Source: Neobacillus sp. PS3-34 (GTDB lineage: Bacteria; Bacillota; Bacilli; Bacillales; Cytobacillaceae). Taken from it: a stretch of DNA of 64,000 nucleotides. Positions 17,756 to 27,457 of this stretch are shown here, one piece after another. The DNA lies in assembly GCF_030915465.1 (NCBI RefSeq), contig NZ_CP133267.1, positions 3,833,001-3,897,000 of the forward strand. The letters run 5' to 3'. Below the pieces are notes generated by a model that ran no database searches, had not been told where the DNA came from, and was given only the letters and a program-made list of their open reading frames with translations. Within the stretch, counting starts at the first letter, position 1, and each line of letters starts with the position of its first letter. The position numbers and the translations under genes were made by a program.

Positions 17756-18167
17756 AATTCTATTTGTTGCATTTGTTGGCTTTTCTGGCGGGCTCGCAGT
17801 TGGAGCTGGGTTTGTTGCATTTCTTACAGTTCTTGGCGTTATTCCACGGCTCACACAGCTAAGCAAAACAATGAAGATGATTCACTGGTACGAATGGGCG
17901 GTAGTGATTGGAGTTATGTCAGGCATTCTCGCAAGCTTAAGAGATCCAACGCTGGGAATTCACCCTTATTTTTTAATTCCGTTAGGTTTAGCAGGAGGAG
18001 TATATGTAGGGTTGCTGGCAGCGGCTTTAACAGAGGTATTAAATGTGCTTCCTATTTTGGCGAAACGCATCGGCCTTGATGGAGAAATTGTCACGCTTTT
18101 AATGGCAATTGTACTGGGAAAAATATTTGGATCAATCTTTCAATGGGTTTATTTTATTGATAAATAA
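17745..18167 (+). CDS. spoVAB: Stage V sporulation protein AB
   Basis: Integral membrane protein of 140 residues with four to five hydrophobic helices (VGFSGGLAVGAGFVAFLTVLGVIPRL, WAVVIGVMSGILASL, LGLAGGVYVGLLAAALTEVLNVLP). It overlaps spoVAA by 11 bases. Directly after it comes spoVAEA instead of spoVAC. Confidence 0.93.
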   Translation: MIIKILFVAFVGFSGGLAVGAGFVAFLTVLGVIPRLTQLSKTMKMIHWYEWAVVIGVMSGILASLRDPTLGIHPYFLIPLGLAGGVYVGLLAAALTEVLNVLPILAKRIGLDGEIVTLLMAIVLGKIFGSIFQWVYFIDK

Positions 18168-18206
18168 GACCATAAATAACAATACAAATGAAAGGAACAA
18201 AATAGG

Positions 18207-18782
18207 ATGAGCAAAAGGCGGCGGGTAATTCTCATTACTGATGGAGATGATTATGCAAGAAGAGCAATCGAACATGTAGCGGCTGAAATAGGGGGGCGCT
18301 GCATTTCGCATTCGCATGGAAATCCAACGGTGTTATCAGCGCCGCAGCTGATTAAGCTGATTAATAAAGCTGAGCAAGATCCTGTTTTAGTCATGTTTGA
18401 CGACAGCGGCCAGTTAGGGGAAGGATCAGGCGAAATGGCTTTAAAATATGTTGCACAGCATAAGGACATTGAAGTGCTTGGAATTATTGCAGTTGCTTCT
18501 AAAACCAGGCAGGAAGAGTGGACGAAAGTCGATGTATGCATTGACAGAGATGGAAATCTTACTCCATATGGAGTCGATAAATTCGGGGTTCCTGAACTTG
18601 AGTTAGGGCGAATAAACGGTGATACGGTATACTGCCTTGATGAATTGGATGTACCGATTGTTGTAGGGATTGGTGATATTGGAAAAATGGCCAGGCGCGA
18701 CCATTTTGACCGTGGTTCTCCGATAACAAAAAAAGCAGTAGAACTAATATTAGAAAGGAGCGGGTATGAATGGAAGATATAG
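18207..18782 (+). CDS. spoVAEA: Stage V sporulation protein AEA
   Basis: Soluble protein of 191 residues, the SpoVAE N-terminal type. Conserved stretches: [65 protein letters not shown] and [10 protein letters not shown]. Together with SpoVAF it is dispensable for sporulation in B. subtilis but modulates germination. Its end overlaps spoVAF by 13 bases. Confidence 0.92.
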   Translation: MSKRRRVILITDGDDYARRAIEHVAAEIGGRCISHSHGNPTVLSAPQLIKLINKAEQDPVLVMFDDSGQLGEGSGEMALKYVAQHKDIEVLGIIAVASKTRQEEWTKVDVCIDRDGNLTPYGVDKFGVPELELGRINGDTVYCLDELDVPIVVGIGDIGKMARRDHFDRGSPITKKAVELILERSGYEWKI

Positions 18783-20248
18783 GAAAACAAAAATGGCCGA
18801 TTCCGGAGTCCGTCCAAGAAATTGAAAATTACATGAAACAAAGAGTCGGATTGGGTAAAAGCTTCGATCTGGGTGTGAGGAAGCTAAAAATTCTACGAAA
18901 AGACGTTCATATCTACTATGTAAACGGATTATGCGATACCCGTTTTGTCATTGAGATTATAGAAGAATTGGTCGGCATAAACGACCATGAAAAATTATCG
19001 GCCGATTTATTTAAAATAGTTGAAAATCGCCTCGTCAATCAATCTGTCCAGCTGATCAAAACATTTGATGATATGACTGTTCAGGTACTTTCCGGTTTAA
19101 TCGCGGTTGTGGTTGAAGGGGCAGGAACAGCACTAATAGTCGATGTCAGAAGTTATCCCGGAAGAAATCCTCAGGAACCAGACACCGAAAAAGTGGTAAG
19201 GGGTTCACGGGATGGCTTTGTAGAAAATATTATTCTCAATACCGCTCTGACAAGAAGAAGAATCCGTGATGAACGCCTGCGCTTTGAAATAATGAAGGTT
19301 GGTGTACGTTCTAAAACTGACGTGGCACTTGGTTATCTTGAAGATGTGGCTGACCCTGATTTAATAGAAATTATTAGAAAAGAGATTAAAAATATAAAAA
19401 ATGATGGAATACCAATGGCAGATAAAACCATCGAGGAATTCCTATTAAAGCAGGGGTTTAATCCATATCCCCTTGTAAGGTATACAGAAAGAGCGGACGT
19501 CGCGGCTGCGCATATTCTGGAAGGCCACGTCATTATATATGTTGATACTTCTCCAAGTGTAATCATTACGCCGACAACTTATTTTCACCATGTGCAGCAT
19601 GCGGAAGAATACAGGCAATCTCCTGCAGTTGGGACGTTCGTTCGCTGGACCCGATTTTTAGGGGTATTATCTTCGCTCTTTTTGTTGCCGCTTTGGCTTC
19701 TGTTTGTGCTGGAGCCCTCGATGCTGCCTGAAAAAATTGCTTTTATAGGACCAAATGAACAAACCAACATCCCAATCATAATTCAATTATTCCTCGCCGA
19801 TATGGGGATTGAGTTTTTAAGAATGGCAGCAATCCATACGCCAACACCGCTATCGACGGCAATGGGTTTAATTGCTGCCGTGTTAATCGGACAAATAGCC
19901 ATTGATGTTGGATTATTTGTTCCAGAAGTAATCCTTTATGTAGCGGTCGCAGGTATTGGTACCTTTACGACACCGAGCTATGAATTAAGTGTCGCTAATA
20001 AAATTACAAGGCTAACGTTGATGATATTTGTATCCTTATTTCACGCACCAGGTTTCATTATTGGATGTACCCTTTTCTTTATGTTAATGGTTAATACTAG
20101 GGTTTTGAATACACCCTATTTTCGCCTCCTCCCTTTCGAGCCAAAAGCATTTTTGCAGATCCTAATTCGAAGGACTGTTCCAGGATCAAAAATCCGTCCA
20201 AGCATCGTCCATCCAAGAAACCGCTACCGGCAGCCGCATAATCCATAA
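18770..20248 (+). CDS. spoVAF: Stage V sporulation protein AF (GerA family)
   Basis: 492-residue homologue of germinant receptor A subunits. N-terminal soluble domain, then the GerA motif region [20 protein letters not shown] and [14 protein letters not shown], and about five C-terminal membrane helices (including [18 protein letters not shown] and [18 protein letters not shown]). The [14 protein letters not shown] and RWTRFLGV segments are family signatures. Acts with the adjacent spoVAEA product in the spore inner membrane. Confidence 0.93.
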   Translation: MEDIGKQKWPIPESVQEIENYMKQRVGLGKSFDLGVRKLKILRKDVHIYYVNGLCDTRFVIEIIEELVGINDHEKLSADLFKIVENRLVNQSVQLIKTFDDMTVQVLSGLIAVVVEGAGTALIVDVRSYPGRNPQEPDTEKVVRGSRDGFVENIILNTALTRRRIRDERLRFEIMKVGVRSKTDVALGYLEDVADPDLIEIIRKEIKNIKNDGIPMADKTIEEFLLKQGFNPYPLVRYTERADVAAAHILEGHVIIYVDTSPSVIITPTTYFHHVQHAEEYRQSPAVGTFVRWTRFLGVLSSLFLLPLWLLFVLEPSMLPEKIAFIGPNEQTNIPIIIQLFLADMGIEFLRMAAIHTPTPLSTAMGLIAAVLIGQIAIDVGLFVPEVILYVAVAGIGTFTTPSYELSVANKITRLTLMIFVSLFHAPGFIIGCTLFFMLMVNTRVLNTPYFRLLPFEPKAFLQILIRRTVPGSKIRPSIVHPRNRYRQPHNP

Positions 20249-20328
20249 ACAGAAAATATTCAATTGCGGAATAACTGCCTTGTATGATAAAGTAATTTTA
20301 ATTTAATAAAGGGATAAAGGAATCAAAC

Positions 20329-20365
20329 TAGACAGTTTCTTTCGGGGATTCTGTCTATTGTTTTT
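20329..20365 (+). terminator. Terminator between spoVAF and lysA
   Basis: TAGACAG...CTGTCTA hairpin with a 15-base loop and T-rich tail, ending 30 bases before the lysA start. Confidence 0.65.
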
Positions 20366-20394
20366 AAATGGATTACGGGGAAGGGTTGCTGAAA

Positions 20395-21682
20395 ATGACA
20401 GTAAAGGTGAATGAAAAAGGACATTTAGAAATTGGGGGAACAGATGCGGTAGAGCTGGCACAGGAGTTTGGTACCCCTCTTTATGTATATGATGTAGAGC
20501 TTATTAGAGAAAGGGCGAGGGGATTTAAAGATACCTTCAAGAAAAAAAATATCACCGCCCAAGTCGCCTATGCAAGCAAAGCTTTTTCGACGGTGGCGAT
20601 GGTGCAGCTAGCCGATCAGGAGGGCCTCTCACTTGATGTTGTTTCCGGAGGGGAATTATATACTGCATTAGCTGCTGAATTTCCTGCTGATCGAATACAT
20701 TTTCACGGCAATAATAAAAGCCGAGAAGAATTGGAAATGGCTATCGATAATAAAATTGGCTGTATAGTAGTCGACAATTTCTTTGAAATGAGATTATTAA
20801 ACGAGATCTGCTCAGAAAAAAATGCAGTGGTCAATATTCTTTTAAGGATAACGCCTGGTATTGAAGCCCATACACATGATTACATTCTCACCGGGCAGGA
20901 AGACTCTAAATTTGGCTTTGACCTTCAAAATGGGCAGGCAGAAATGGCTTTAAAGCAGGCCCTTAATTCAAAATGGTTTAATGTTTTAGGAATCCATTGT
21001 CATATTGGATCGCAAATATTTGAAACAACCGGTTTCCTGCTGGCAGCCCAAAAGATATTTGAAAAGCTGGATTTATGGAAAAAAGAAATTTCATTCGAAT
21101 CAAAGGTACTAAATTTAGGAGGGGGATTTGGAATTCGCTATACAAAAGAAGACGAGCCAATCCCTCCATCACAATATGTTGAAGAAATTATTGGAGAGGT
21201 TAAACATCTTGCCGAATCCTATTCTATGAAAATGCCTGAAATCTGGATCGAACCAGCCGCTCTCTTGTTGGAGATGCAGGTATTACCCTCTATAGTGTGG
21301 GATCATCTAAGGATGTTCCCGGCGTCAGAAAATATCTGGCAGTCGACGGGGGAATGAGTGATAATATCAGGCAGGCATTATATCAGGCGAAATATGAAGC
21401 TGTTTTTGCCAATAAGCCGCTTGCTCCTTCCAGTGATATTGTGTCAATTGCCGGAAAGGCCTGTGAATCAGGCGATATGCTGATTTGGGACCTTCCAATT
21501 CCAGAACCAGGGGAAAAGGATATTTTGGCCGTGTTTTCTACTGGTGCATACGGCTATTCCATGTCAAACAATTATAACCGCCTGCCCCGGCTGCAGTCGT
21601 ATTTGTTGAAAATGGGGAGTCAACCCTTGTTGTCAAAAGGGAAACGTATGAGGACATGATTCGAAACGATCTGCGATTGTAG
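20395..21682 (+). CDS. lysA: Diaminopimelate decarboxylase (two frameshifts)
   Basis: PLP enzyme that makes lysine from meso-diaminopimelate. Seen: the PLP lysine in YASKAFST, SLDVVSGGELYTAL, HFHGNNKS, GIHCHIGSQIF, LNLGGGFGIRY, CESGDMLIWD and GAYGYSMSNNYNRLPRP. Break 1 at about 21256 (GCC read where GGCC gives EPGRSLVGDAGITLYS); break 2 at about 21590 (GGCTG where GGCCTG gives RPAVVFVENGES). Both are a lost base of GGCC. About 430 residues when repaired. ATG 20395 chosen by spacing from GGGGAAGGG and by homology of VNEKGHLEIGG. Confidence 0.94.
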
Positions 21683-21693
21683 TAAATATTTGA

Positions 21694-21735
21694 AAAAGCC
21701 CTGCTCACTTTAATAAAGTGCAGCAGGGCTTTTCT
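21694..21735. terminator. Bidirectional terminator between lysA and the DUF1002 gene
   Basis: AAAAGCCCTGCT...AGCAGGGCTTTT with an inner ACTTT/AAAGT extension. It lies between convergent genes. Confidence 0.9.
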
Positions 21736-21736
21736 T

Positions 21737-22600
21737 TTATTTAAACAATGATTTAATGGCATCAATGAGGCTGATAAAAAACTCTTTTAATTTTTCCAGA
21801 AAGCTCTGTCCTTCTTCTGAGGACAGGAATTTCGAGATGCGGTCCTTTGCTTTGTTGAGCTGATCTCCAACCTGATTCCAGTCAATATTTAAGTCTTTAA
21901 GCTTATTAAAAAGATCCATTAGTTTTTGAATTTCCTGCTCTGTTAGATTAACCTTTAATTCCTTTGCGGCCTGTTCAATAATGTTGCGAAGCTCTTGATC
22001 ATTTTTCGGTTTGTTTTTGGCAACATCTTCTTTTATTTTAGCAATTAACGCTGCCGCATTCTCCTGGCCGATACTATCACCGAGCTTTGCGGTCTGGACC
22101 ATTTCCTCATTCGCTGCCTGCTTAACATCCTCAGGAATCGTTTTGTCGGCTGAGATTTCATAAGCTTTTATGATTCCGGTTAATGCGGCAGTCCCTGATA
22201 CAGAGACAGGTGCAGTAATATATATTTTAGCGTCCTTGACCCCCGCAGTTATAAGAGCATTGACATACATTTCATCTGTAACCCAGGTGATATTTTTCGT
22301 TTTTACCGAAACTCCATTTCCTTTTGGCGCGATGGTAATGGCAGAAGAGGAAAGCGCCTTCGTTCCAATCAACGAATTTGATACGTATCTACCCAGATAC
22401 TTATGTTCTTCCTGGTTAGAAACGGTAATGATTTGTACATCCTTAGGAGCGTTCATTTCGGATAAAAGGTTATTTTTTTGCTGGTCAGTTAAATTCTCTC
22501 CGAGTGTGACAATCATGTCGCCTTCAGCCATATCAGCAAAACTGTGGATTGGCAGCAATAACATGAGAGTTAATGTTAAAAATAATATCAATTTTTTCAT
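21737..22600 (-). CDS. Secreted DUF1002 protein
   Basis: 287 residues with a cleavable signal peptide (KKLILFLTLTLMLLLPIHSFA). The body has the DUF1002 pattern: GDMIVTLGENLTDQQ at the start of the mature part, VSNSLIGTKALSSSAITI, TAGVKDAKIYITAPVSVSGTAALTGI, followed by a Glu/Lys-rich helical tail. Function unknown; the family is common in Firmicutes envelopes. The ATG at 22600 is 7 bases from AAGGAG; an upstream ATG at 22606 is too close. Confidence 0.8.
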   Translation of the reverse strand: MKKLILFLTLTLMLLLPIHSFADMAEGDMIVTLGENLTDQQKNNLLSEMNAPKDVQIITVSNQEEHKYLGRYVSNSLIGTKALSSSAITIAPKGNGVSVKTKNITWVTDEMYVNALITAGVKDAKIYITAPVSVSGTAALTGIIKAYEISADKTIPEDVKQAANEEMVQTAKLGDSIGQENAAALIAKIKEDVAKNKPKNDQELRNIIEQAAKELKVNLTEQEIQKLMDLFNKLKDLNIDWNQVGDQLNKAKDRISKFLSSEEGQSFLEKLKEFFISLIDAIKSLFK

Positions 22601-22835
22601 GTACATTCTCCTTATGGTCTTAAAAGTTTTATCCCATTACCTTATTTTTCCCAACGTGGCTATTAAAGTAAACCACATATAATAATGTTATTTTTATTGA
22701 GGAATTTCAAGTTTTTACTCAATTAGAAGAGAGAACCGCACTTAAAAGAGATGATGGATTAATTTTTTTATTTAGTGTAGAATGGAGGACATTAGTGCAA
22801 GTCCTTTACATGTATTATTGGGGGTACTCATAGGA

Positions 22836-22934
22836 ATGAAAACTAACAACTGGGCCCTTTTTGGCATCATTTTTGGCATCGCTTTAATGTGGGGCATTCT
22901 ATATATCTTATTTCTTGTTTTTAGAGGAACCTGA
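22836..22934 (+). CDS. Possible 32-residue membrane peptide
   Basis: ATG at 22836 opens a 32-residue frame: NNWALFGIIFGIALMWGILY and a second hydrophobic run ILFLVFRGT. It is a single-helix membrane peptide with a weak TAGGA upstream. I do not recognise it. The rest of 22607-23112 is AT-rich and shows no other gene; it presumably holds promoters for the divergent gene and for ribT. Confidence 0.4.
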   Translation: MKTNNWALFGIIFGIALMWGILYILFLVFRGT

Positions 22935-23103
22935 TAATAAGTTTGATGAATTACTCATAATTAGGTATGATGTTGAGTAACGAAACATTAAGCTTCCAAA
23001 ACATATAATAAAATAAAAACTGCAACCGATGTTTAATATACGGCTGATTTAGGGAAAAATAGGTTATTAAAAAATTTTTCGTTTGTTTTATTTGAAATAA
23101 TGA

Positions 23104-23468
<365 letters not shown>

Positions 23469-23483
<15 letters not shown>

Positions 23484-23500
23484 TTTTATTCGCTGCCTTT
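23469..23500. terminator. Bidirectional terminator between ribT and ypuF
   Basis: AAGGCAGCGAATA pairs with TATTCGCTGCCTT; the ribT stop codon lies in it. Convergent genes on both sides. Confidence 0.85.
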
Positions 23501-24007
23501 ACTTTTTTCTCTCAGTGCAAGTTCTCTTTCTTTAATCACATCACTTCTGTCTCTTGAACTGTGACGGTTAATGATATGATTTGGGGGCAAGCCATCATCG
23601 CACCATACCATGTCATGCTGTTTGCAAATGGAAATGCAAAGAATGTTTAATTCGGGGTCCTTTAAAGGAATTTTAAAGTTGGTATAGCCTACTTTTAAAT
23701 GCATTGAAGATAGACGATTATTCATTTCGCCAAGCAATAGGCTGTCCTCTATACCTAATCGACGGATAGCTTCAATTTGGGTTAAAAAGATCTTAGAGGC
23801 TTTTTCCATAGTTCTGATTGCGCCCTTGAAGTTGCCGCGCCGATGGTGATAAAGGGAAACTGCAAGAAGGATAAAACCAACCCAAATCGATTCTTTATTA
23901 CCTGAGTCAACCTTTTTCCAGTATTCTTCAAGAATTTCGTGGCATTCAAAATAATCGTGGTCTCCATGAAAATGCATTAAATATTTAATAAATTCATTGG
24001 GATACAT
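23486..24007 (-). CDS. ypuF: DUF309 family protein YpuF
   Basis: 173 residues. The DUF309 signature HDYFECHEILEEYW is at residues about 17-30, followed by SIWVGFILLAVSLYHHRRGNFKGAIRTMEKA. Helical, likely metal-binding or PqqD-like repeat fold; biochemical role unknown. GGGAGG lies 7 bases before the ATG. In B. subtilis the ypuF gene lies upstream of scpA; here it runs in the opposite direction to scpA. Confidence 0.85.
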   Translation of the reverse strand: MYPNEFIKYLMHFHGDHDYFECHEILEEYWKKVDSGNKESIWVGFILLAVSLYHHRRGNFKGAIRTMEKASKIFLTQIEAIRRLGIEDSLLLGEMNNRLSSMHLKVGYTNFKIPLKDPELNILCISICKQHDMVWCDDGLPPNHIINRHSSRDRSDVIKERELALREKSKGSE

Positions 24008-24076
24008 CCTTTAGCCTCCCCCATAAGTATGTATAGTGTAGCATAACCATATGAGTGCTATCGAGTCACGGAACAG

Positions 24077-24105
24077 AAAAAACCCGCCACTAAAGCTGGC
24101 GGGCT
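24077..24105 (-). terminator. Terminator of the YjcZ-like gene
   Basis: On the complement, GCCCGCCA...TGGCGGGTTTTTT. Confidence 0.85.
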
Positions 24106-24120
24106 GAACCGGATACATTC

Positions 24121-24213
24121 TTAAAACCAGGATGCACCTACAATTATTAGTAAAATGAAAAGAACTACGATTAAAGCAAAACCTGAACCAAATCCGCATC
24201 TTCCATCAGACAT
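24121..24213 (-). CDS. YjcZ-family small sporulation protein (30 aa)
   Basis: 30 residues, SDGRCGFGSGFALIVVLF then ILLIIVGASWF: a short polar glycine/cysteine start and one membrane helix, the pattern of the YjcZ tiny transmembrane family of sporulating Bacillaceae. A strong AAGGAGGAA precedes the ATG and its own terminator follows, supporting a real gene. Presumably a spore or mother-cell membrane peptide. Confidence 0.85.
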   Translation of the reverse strand: MSDGRCGFGSGFALIVVLFILLIIVGASWF

Positions 24214-24254
24214 ATTAAATTCCTCCTTAATAATTTTGGACTCTTTTCCCTTCC

Positions 24255-24282
24255 ATCATATGTAGGAGGTATACATTGTGTT
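24255..24282 (-). promoter_or_regulatory. Candidate late mother-cell promoter of the YjcZ-like gene
   Basis: Complement reads CATATGAT (fits SigK -10 CATANNNT) with an AAC-AC region about 15 bases upstream. Position is right for a sporulation gene; match to -35 is weak. Confidence 0.35.
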
Positions 24283-24484
24283 ATAGGCAGATGCCATGGT
24301 TGCGGATAATAACAAAATAAGACTGTAGAATAGTTCCGCTTTCTTACTGAAGGTTGAATTTTCTATTGGATAAGCTATATGAATCCTCTATACTATTAAT
24401 AGTCGAACAACAAGGCTCTTTTCATTTATGTGAAAACAGTCAACAGCAAAAGACGAATTTGTGCAGAAAAATTGGTGAGATATA

Positions 24485-25237
24485 ATGCAATACAATGTGA
24501 AGATTGATGCCTTTGAAAGGCCACTCGATTTACTACTCCATTTGATAAATCGACTTGAAATTGACATATACGATATACCGGTTGCGGATATTACCGGTCA
24601 ATACTTGATGTATATACATACCATGAAGGAATTGAAACTGGACATAGCCAGTGAATATCTTGTTATGGCAGCAACCCTGCTGGCTATAAAAAGCAAAATG
24701 CTGCTCCCTAAGCATGAGGAATCATTTGATGAAGATGCCGAAGAAATCCAGTTTGAAGAAGACCCGCGGGACGAGCTAGTTGAACGGCTTATTGAATACA
24801 AAAAATACAAAGAGGCTGCCCATGACCTGAAATCTCTTGAAGAAGAACGGAGCCTAATGTATACGAAGCCCCCAAGTGACCTATCCGATTTTGCAAAAGA
24901 CATACAGCCGGAAAGGGTGGAAATGAATATATCCCTCTACGATATGCTTGGCGCTTTTCAGAAACTATTGCGCAGAAAAAAACTGCAGAGACCAATGGCC
25001 ACAAAAATTGCCAGACAGGAAGTTTCCATCGAAAAAAGAATGACAGAGATAATTTCAGAGTTAAAAATGATCAAGGGGAGACGGAGCTTTAACGAGCTGT
25101 TTCCATACCCCGACCGTGAGCATATCGTTGTAACTTTTCTGGCCATTTTGGAATTAATAAAAAGAAAAGAAATTGATGTTGAACAGCAGGGGAACTTCGC
25201 TGAGATATTTGTTGAAGCGATCGTGGAAGGAGCATAA
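24485..25237 (+). CDS. scpA: Segregation and condensation protein A
   Basis: Kleisin subunit of the Smc-ScpA-ScpB condensin, needed for chromosome segregation. 250 residues: N-terminal Smc-neck binding region ([39 protein letters not shown]), an acidic linker with [29 protein letters not shown], and a C-terminal winged helix ([19 protein letters not shown]). Followed four bases later by scpB. Confidence 0.96.
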   Translation: MQYNVKIDAFERPLDLLLHLINRLEIDIYDIPVADITGQYLMYIHTMKELKLDIASEYLVMAATLLAIKSKMLLPKHEESFDEDAEEIQFEEDPRDELVERLIEYKKYKEAAHDLKSLEEERSLMYTKPPSDLSDFAKDIQPERVEMNISLYDMLGAFQKLLRRKKLQRPMATKIARQEVSIEKRMTEIISELKMIKGRRSFNELFPYPDREHIVVTFLAILELIKRKEIDVEQQGNFAEIFVEAIVEGA

Positions 25238-25241
25238 ACCA

Positions 25242-25828
25242 ATGGACATCATAAACTGGAAAAGCATTATAGAAAGTCTTTTGTTTGCCGCAGGGGATGA
25301 AGGACTTTCGTTAAAGCAGATTGCCGAAGTTTTGGAAGTCGAACCCGAAGCCGCAAAAGGCATTATCGAAGATGTTAAGGATGAACTGGAGCAAAATAAT
25401 GACCGGGGAATCGTTATCGTGCAGCTTGCAGGAACCTACCAGCTTGCTACGAAAAAAGAAAATGCCCCTTACTTAAAAAAGCTAGTAGATTCACCGGGAA
25501 ATACGACACTTTCCCAGGCAGCTTTAGAAACATTGGCGATTATTGCCTACAGGCAGCCGATTACCCGAGTGGAAATAGAAGAAATCCGCGGCGTCAAAAC
25601 GGAAAGGCCGCTTCACACTCTAATGTCAAAAGCATTAATAAAAGAAGCAGGCAGAGCAGAGGGGTCGGCGGTGCCTATTTATACGGCACAACGAAGGAAT
25701 TTCTCGACTATTTTGGCTTAAAGAGCATTGAGGAACTTCCACCGCTCCCTGATAAGGTAGAAGAGGATTTTATCCAGGAAGAAGCGGACCTATTTTTCGA
25801 AAAGTTCCAGGAAACCATTAACTCATAA
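25242..25828 (+). CDS. scpB: Segregation and condensation protein B (frameshifted)
   Basis: Dimeric winged-helix partner of ScpA, 195 residues when repaired. Seen: [52 protein letters not shown] and, after the break, [26 protein letters not shown]. The frame breaks at about 25665 between GRAEG and GGAYLYGTT; one base is missing. Since scpB is needed for normal chromosome segregation, a sequence error is likely. Confidence 0.93.
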
Positions 25829-25901
25829 TTTTCAAAACATTCCCGTTCCATGTATGATAAAATAGGAAGTACTTTAAGGATATGACAAGGGGGAATAGTC
25901 T

Positions 25902-26321
25902 TTGTTAATCAAGGAATGCCAAGGTTATGAACTAGTTAAAGAAAAATCAAATACTTCCGAGGATTTCTTTAACAGAAGCGAAATTACTTTTACAGAAGAC
26001 GGGGTAGAAAAAACGCTGCATGTTTTATATGTGCGATATTTTGACGAAGCCTTTCAGGAACTGACTCCTTATGGACAAGATCCGCTCTTCAATGAAGGGG
26101 GCAAGGAAGTTGCTTTTAAGGATATTGTGGCACTTGTCTGCCTTCTGAAAAATCCTGGACTTCGTCATCGGAAACGCCTTTATATTAGTTCCAAACAAGA
26201 ATTTGCTGCGTATTTTCAGGGAATTGATTTCGAAAAACTTCCGGAGATTTTCCGTTCACTTGCACAAAAAAATGGTTATGAGCTCCGTTCACCGCTTGAT
26301 TTTATTGTTCAGCCAGTCTGA
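25902..26321 (+). CDS. Uncharacterised protein between scpB and ypuI
   Basis: 139-residue soluble protein that I do not recognise. TTG start with AGGGGG about 9 bases upstream. No membrane segment or signal. Features: a charged N-terminus, VLYVRYFDEAFQELTPYGQDPLF, a leucine-rich FKDIVALVCLLKNPGL followed by RHRKRLYISS and a C-terminal helix pair. It sits 74 bases after scpB and 30 before ypuI, probably co-transcribed with ypuI. Confidence 0.7.
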   Translation: MLIKECQGYELVKEKSNTSEDFFNRSEITFTEDGVEKTLHVLYVRYFDEAFQELTPYGQDPLFNEGGKEVAFKDIVALVCLLKNPGLRHRKRLYISSKQEFAAYFQGIDFEKLPEIFRSLAQKNGYELRSPLDFIVQPV

Positions 26322-26351
26322 AGGCAAATTAACCATCCGGAGGTAAAAAAA

Positions 26352-26840
26352 GTGGGAAATACATTAGTTGAATCGCAATTGCAAGATGTTAAAAATTTTT
26401 TGGGACAGACAATTACACATCTGGAAGAATTTCTTAATGAAACAACATTGTCACATCTGGCAAAAGGCTATGAAGAGGATGAGGAATACTATAAGCGCAT
26501 CCTTTCCAATTTACGAAAGCTGCTTGTATATAGTGAAGAGACTAGCGAGTCTTGCACTATTATCCTAAACAGCGAGCCGTTTCAAAAAGCAGCAGCCGAA
26601 AAAACACTTTACCGCATTTTTCATCAATGCATTGAAGAGTTCTTTTCACCCAAAAATGATGCTTGGTATGAGGATAGCCGGTCAGCCTACACAGGAAAAA
26701 ACTCAATAAAATTTTATAAACCAGTTCCAGAATTACTTGGGAAATTATTAAAGGGGCTTGAAGGCGAATTTCAGCGTTTACGAGAAGAACTTGAATTCTA
26801 TGAAACAGATTATCGGACTAAAATGATCCAGTCAAAATAA
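26352..26840 (+). CDS. ypuI: DUF3907 family protein YpuI
   Basis: 162 residues from a GTG start (RBS GGAGG). Helical protein with ESQLQDVKNFLGQTITHLEEFLN at the start and ECIEEFFSPKNDAWYEDSR-like DUF3907 core (FHQCIEEFFSPKNDAWYEDS), ending FQRLREELEFYETDYRTKM. The same gene follows scpB in B. subtilis. Function unknown. Confidence 0.85.
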   Translation: MGNTLVESQLQDVKNFLGQTITHLEEFLNETTLSHLAKGYEEDEEYYKRILSNLRKLLVYSEETSESCTIILNSEPFQKAAAEKTLYRIFHQCIEEFFSPKNDAWYEDSRSAYTGKNSIKFYKPVPELLGKLLKGLEGEFQRLREELEFYETDYRTKMIQSK

Positions 26841-26841
26841 G

Positions 26842-26888
26842 AAAAAGGCGGCATTGAAGAGGCAAACTCTTCGATGCCGCTTTTTTTA
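26842..26888 (+). terminator. Terminator after ypuI
   Basis: AAAGGCGGCATTGAAGAG pairs with CTCTTCGATGCCGCTTT, then seven T. Confidence 0.92.
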
Positions 26889-26892
26889 TCGT

Positions 26893-27063
26893 CTAGGAAA
26901 TTATAAAATTAAATGATGTGAATAACTTCTACAAGTTGTATTAATCTAGCTCCAGCGCCCAGCCCCTCGGGGTCATAAGCCAAATCACTCTAGAAATCAG
27001 GATTTCCTGCGTGATTCGTCTTATGCCTGTCGGGGCTAACTAGGGCGCTTGCGCCTTTTGTTC
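26893..27063. repeat. Dispersed intergenic repeat, family B, copy 1 (about 170 bp)
   Basis: Matches the reverse complement of 41856-42024 over its whole length, including the outer AT-rich arm (TATAAAATTAAATGATG). The core reads TCTAGCTCCAGCGCCCA, CCCCTCGGGGTCATAAGCC, CTTATGCCTGTCGGGGCT, GGGCGCTTGCGCC, so several arms can pair (GGCTTAT/ATAAGCC and GGGCGC/GCGCCC types). It carries no ORF and directly touches family A copy 2. Confidence 0.85.
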
Positions 27064-27065
27064 CT

Positions 27066-27356
27066 AGGCTGTTTTCTAAAAGATTGTTGTTTTTATATAG
27101 GTTTTTAAAAGCAAATCGTTGAAATAGAAGTTGATTGGAGCGGAAGGTGCGAGCTCCTCGAAAATGCTCTCGCATTTCCTTCGTACGGTGTTGATTCTAG
27201 GAAGCTGATTCAACGTCCTGCGGGTGCAGCGGGACAGGCGAGACCCCACACGCGCTGTGCGCCGAGGAGGCTCACCGCCCGCCCCGCGGAAAGCGAGCAT
27301 CCTGGAGTGAAAATCAACTACTCTTTATATAGCAACAAAGTATACGAAAACAGCCT
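27066..27356. repeat. Dispersed intergenic repeat, family A, copy 2 (about 291 bp)
   Basis: Same element as 8778-9066. Here the ends are a perfect 11-base inverted repeat, AGGCTGTTTTC and GAAAACAGCCT, which makes the element MITE-like; in copy 1 the ends are degraded. No coding capacity that I believe. With family B it fills the 617-base gap between ypuI and the superoxide dismutase gene. Confidence 0.85.
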
Positions 27357-27457
27357 TTTTTTAAGACCTCATACCCATCAGATAAACAAATACACGTGAA
27401 CACTGCCATTGACAGTTCATACAATATCACGAAGCCGTGATATATGGGAGGAACAAA

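Noticed and set aside
20249..20394. Lysine riboswitch upstream of lysA
   Set aside because: The 146-base leader contains only a simple terminator hairpin and none of the conserved L-box elements.
24011..24199. 62-codon ORF on the minus strand
   Set aside because: It overlaps the YjcZ-like gene and its terminator on the same strand in another frame; the YjcZ-like gene has a far better RBS and family match.
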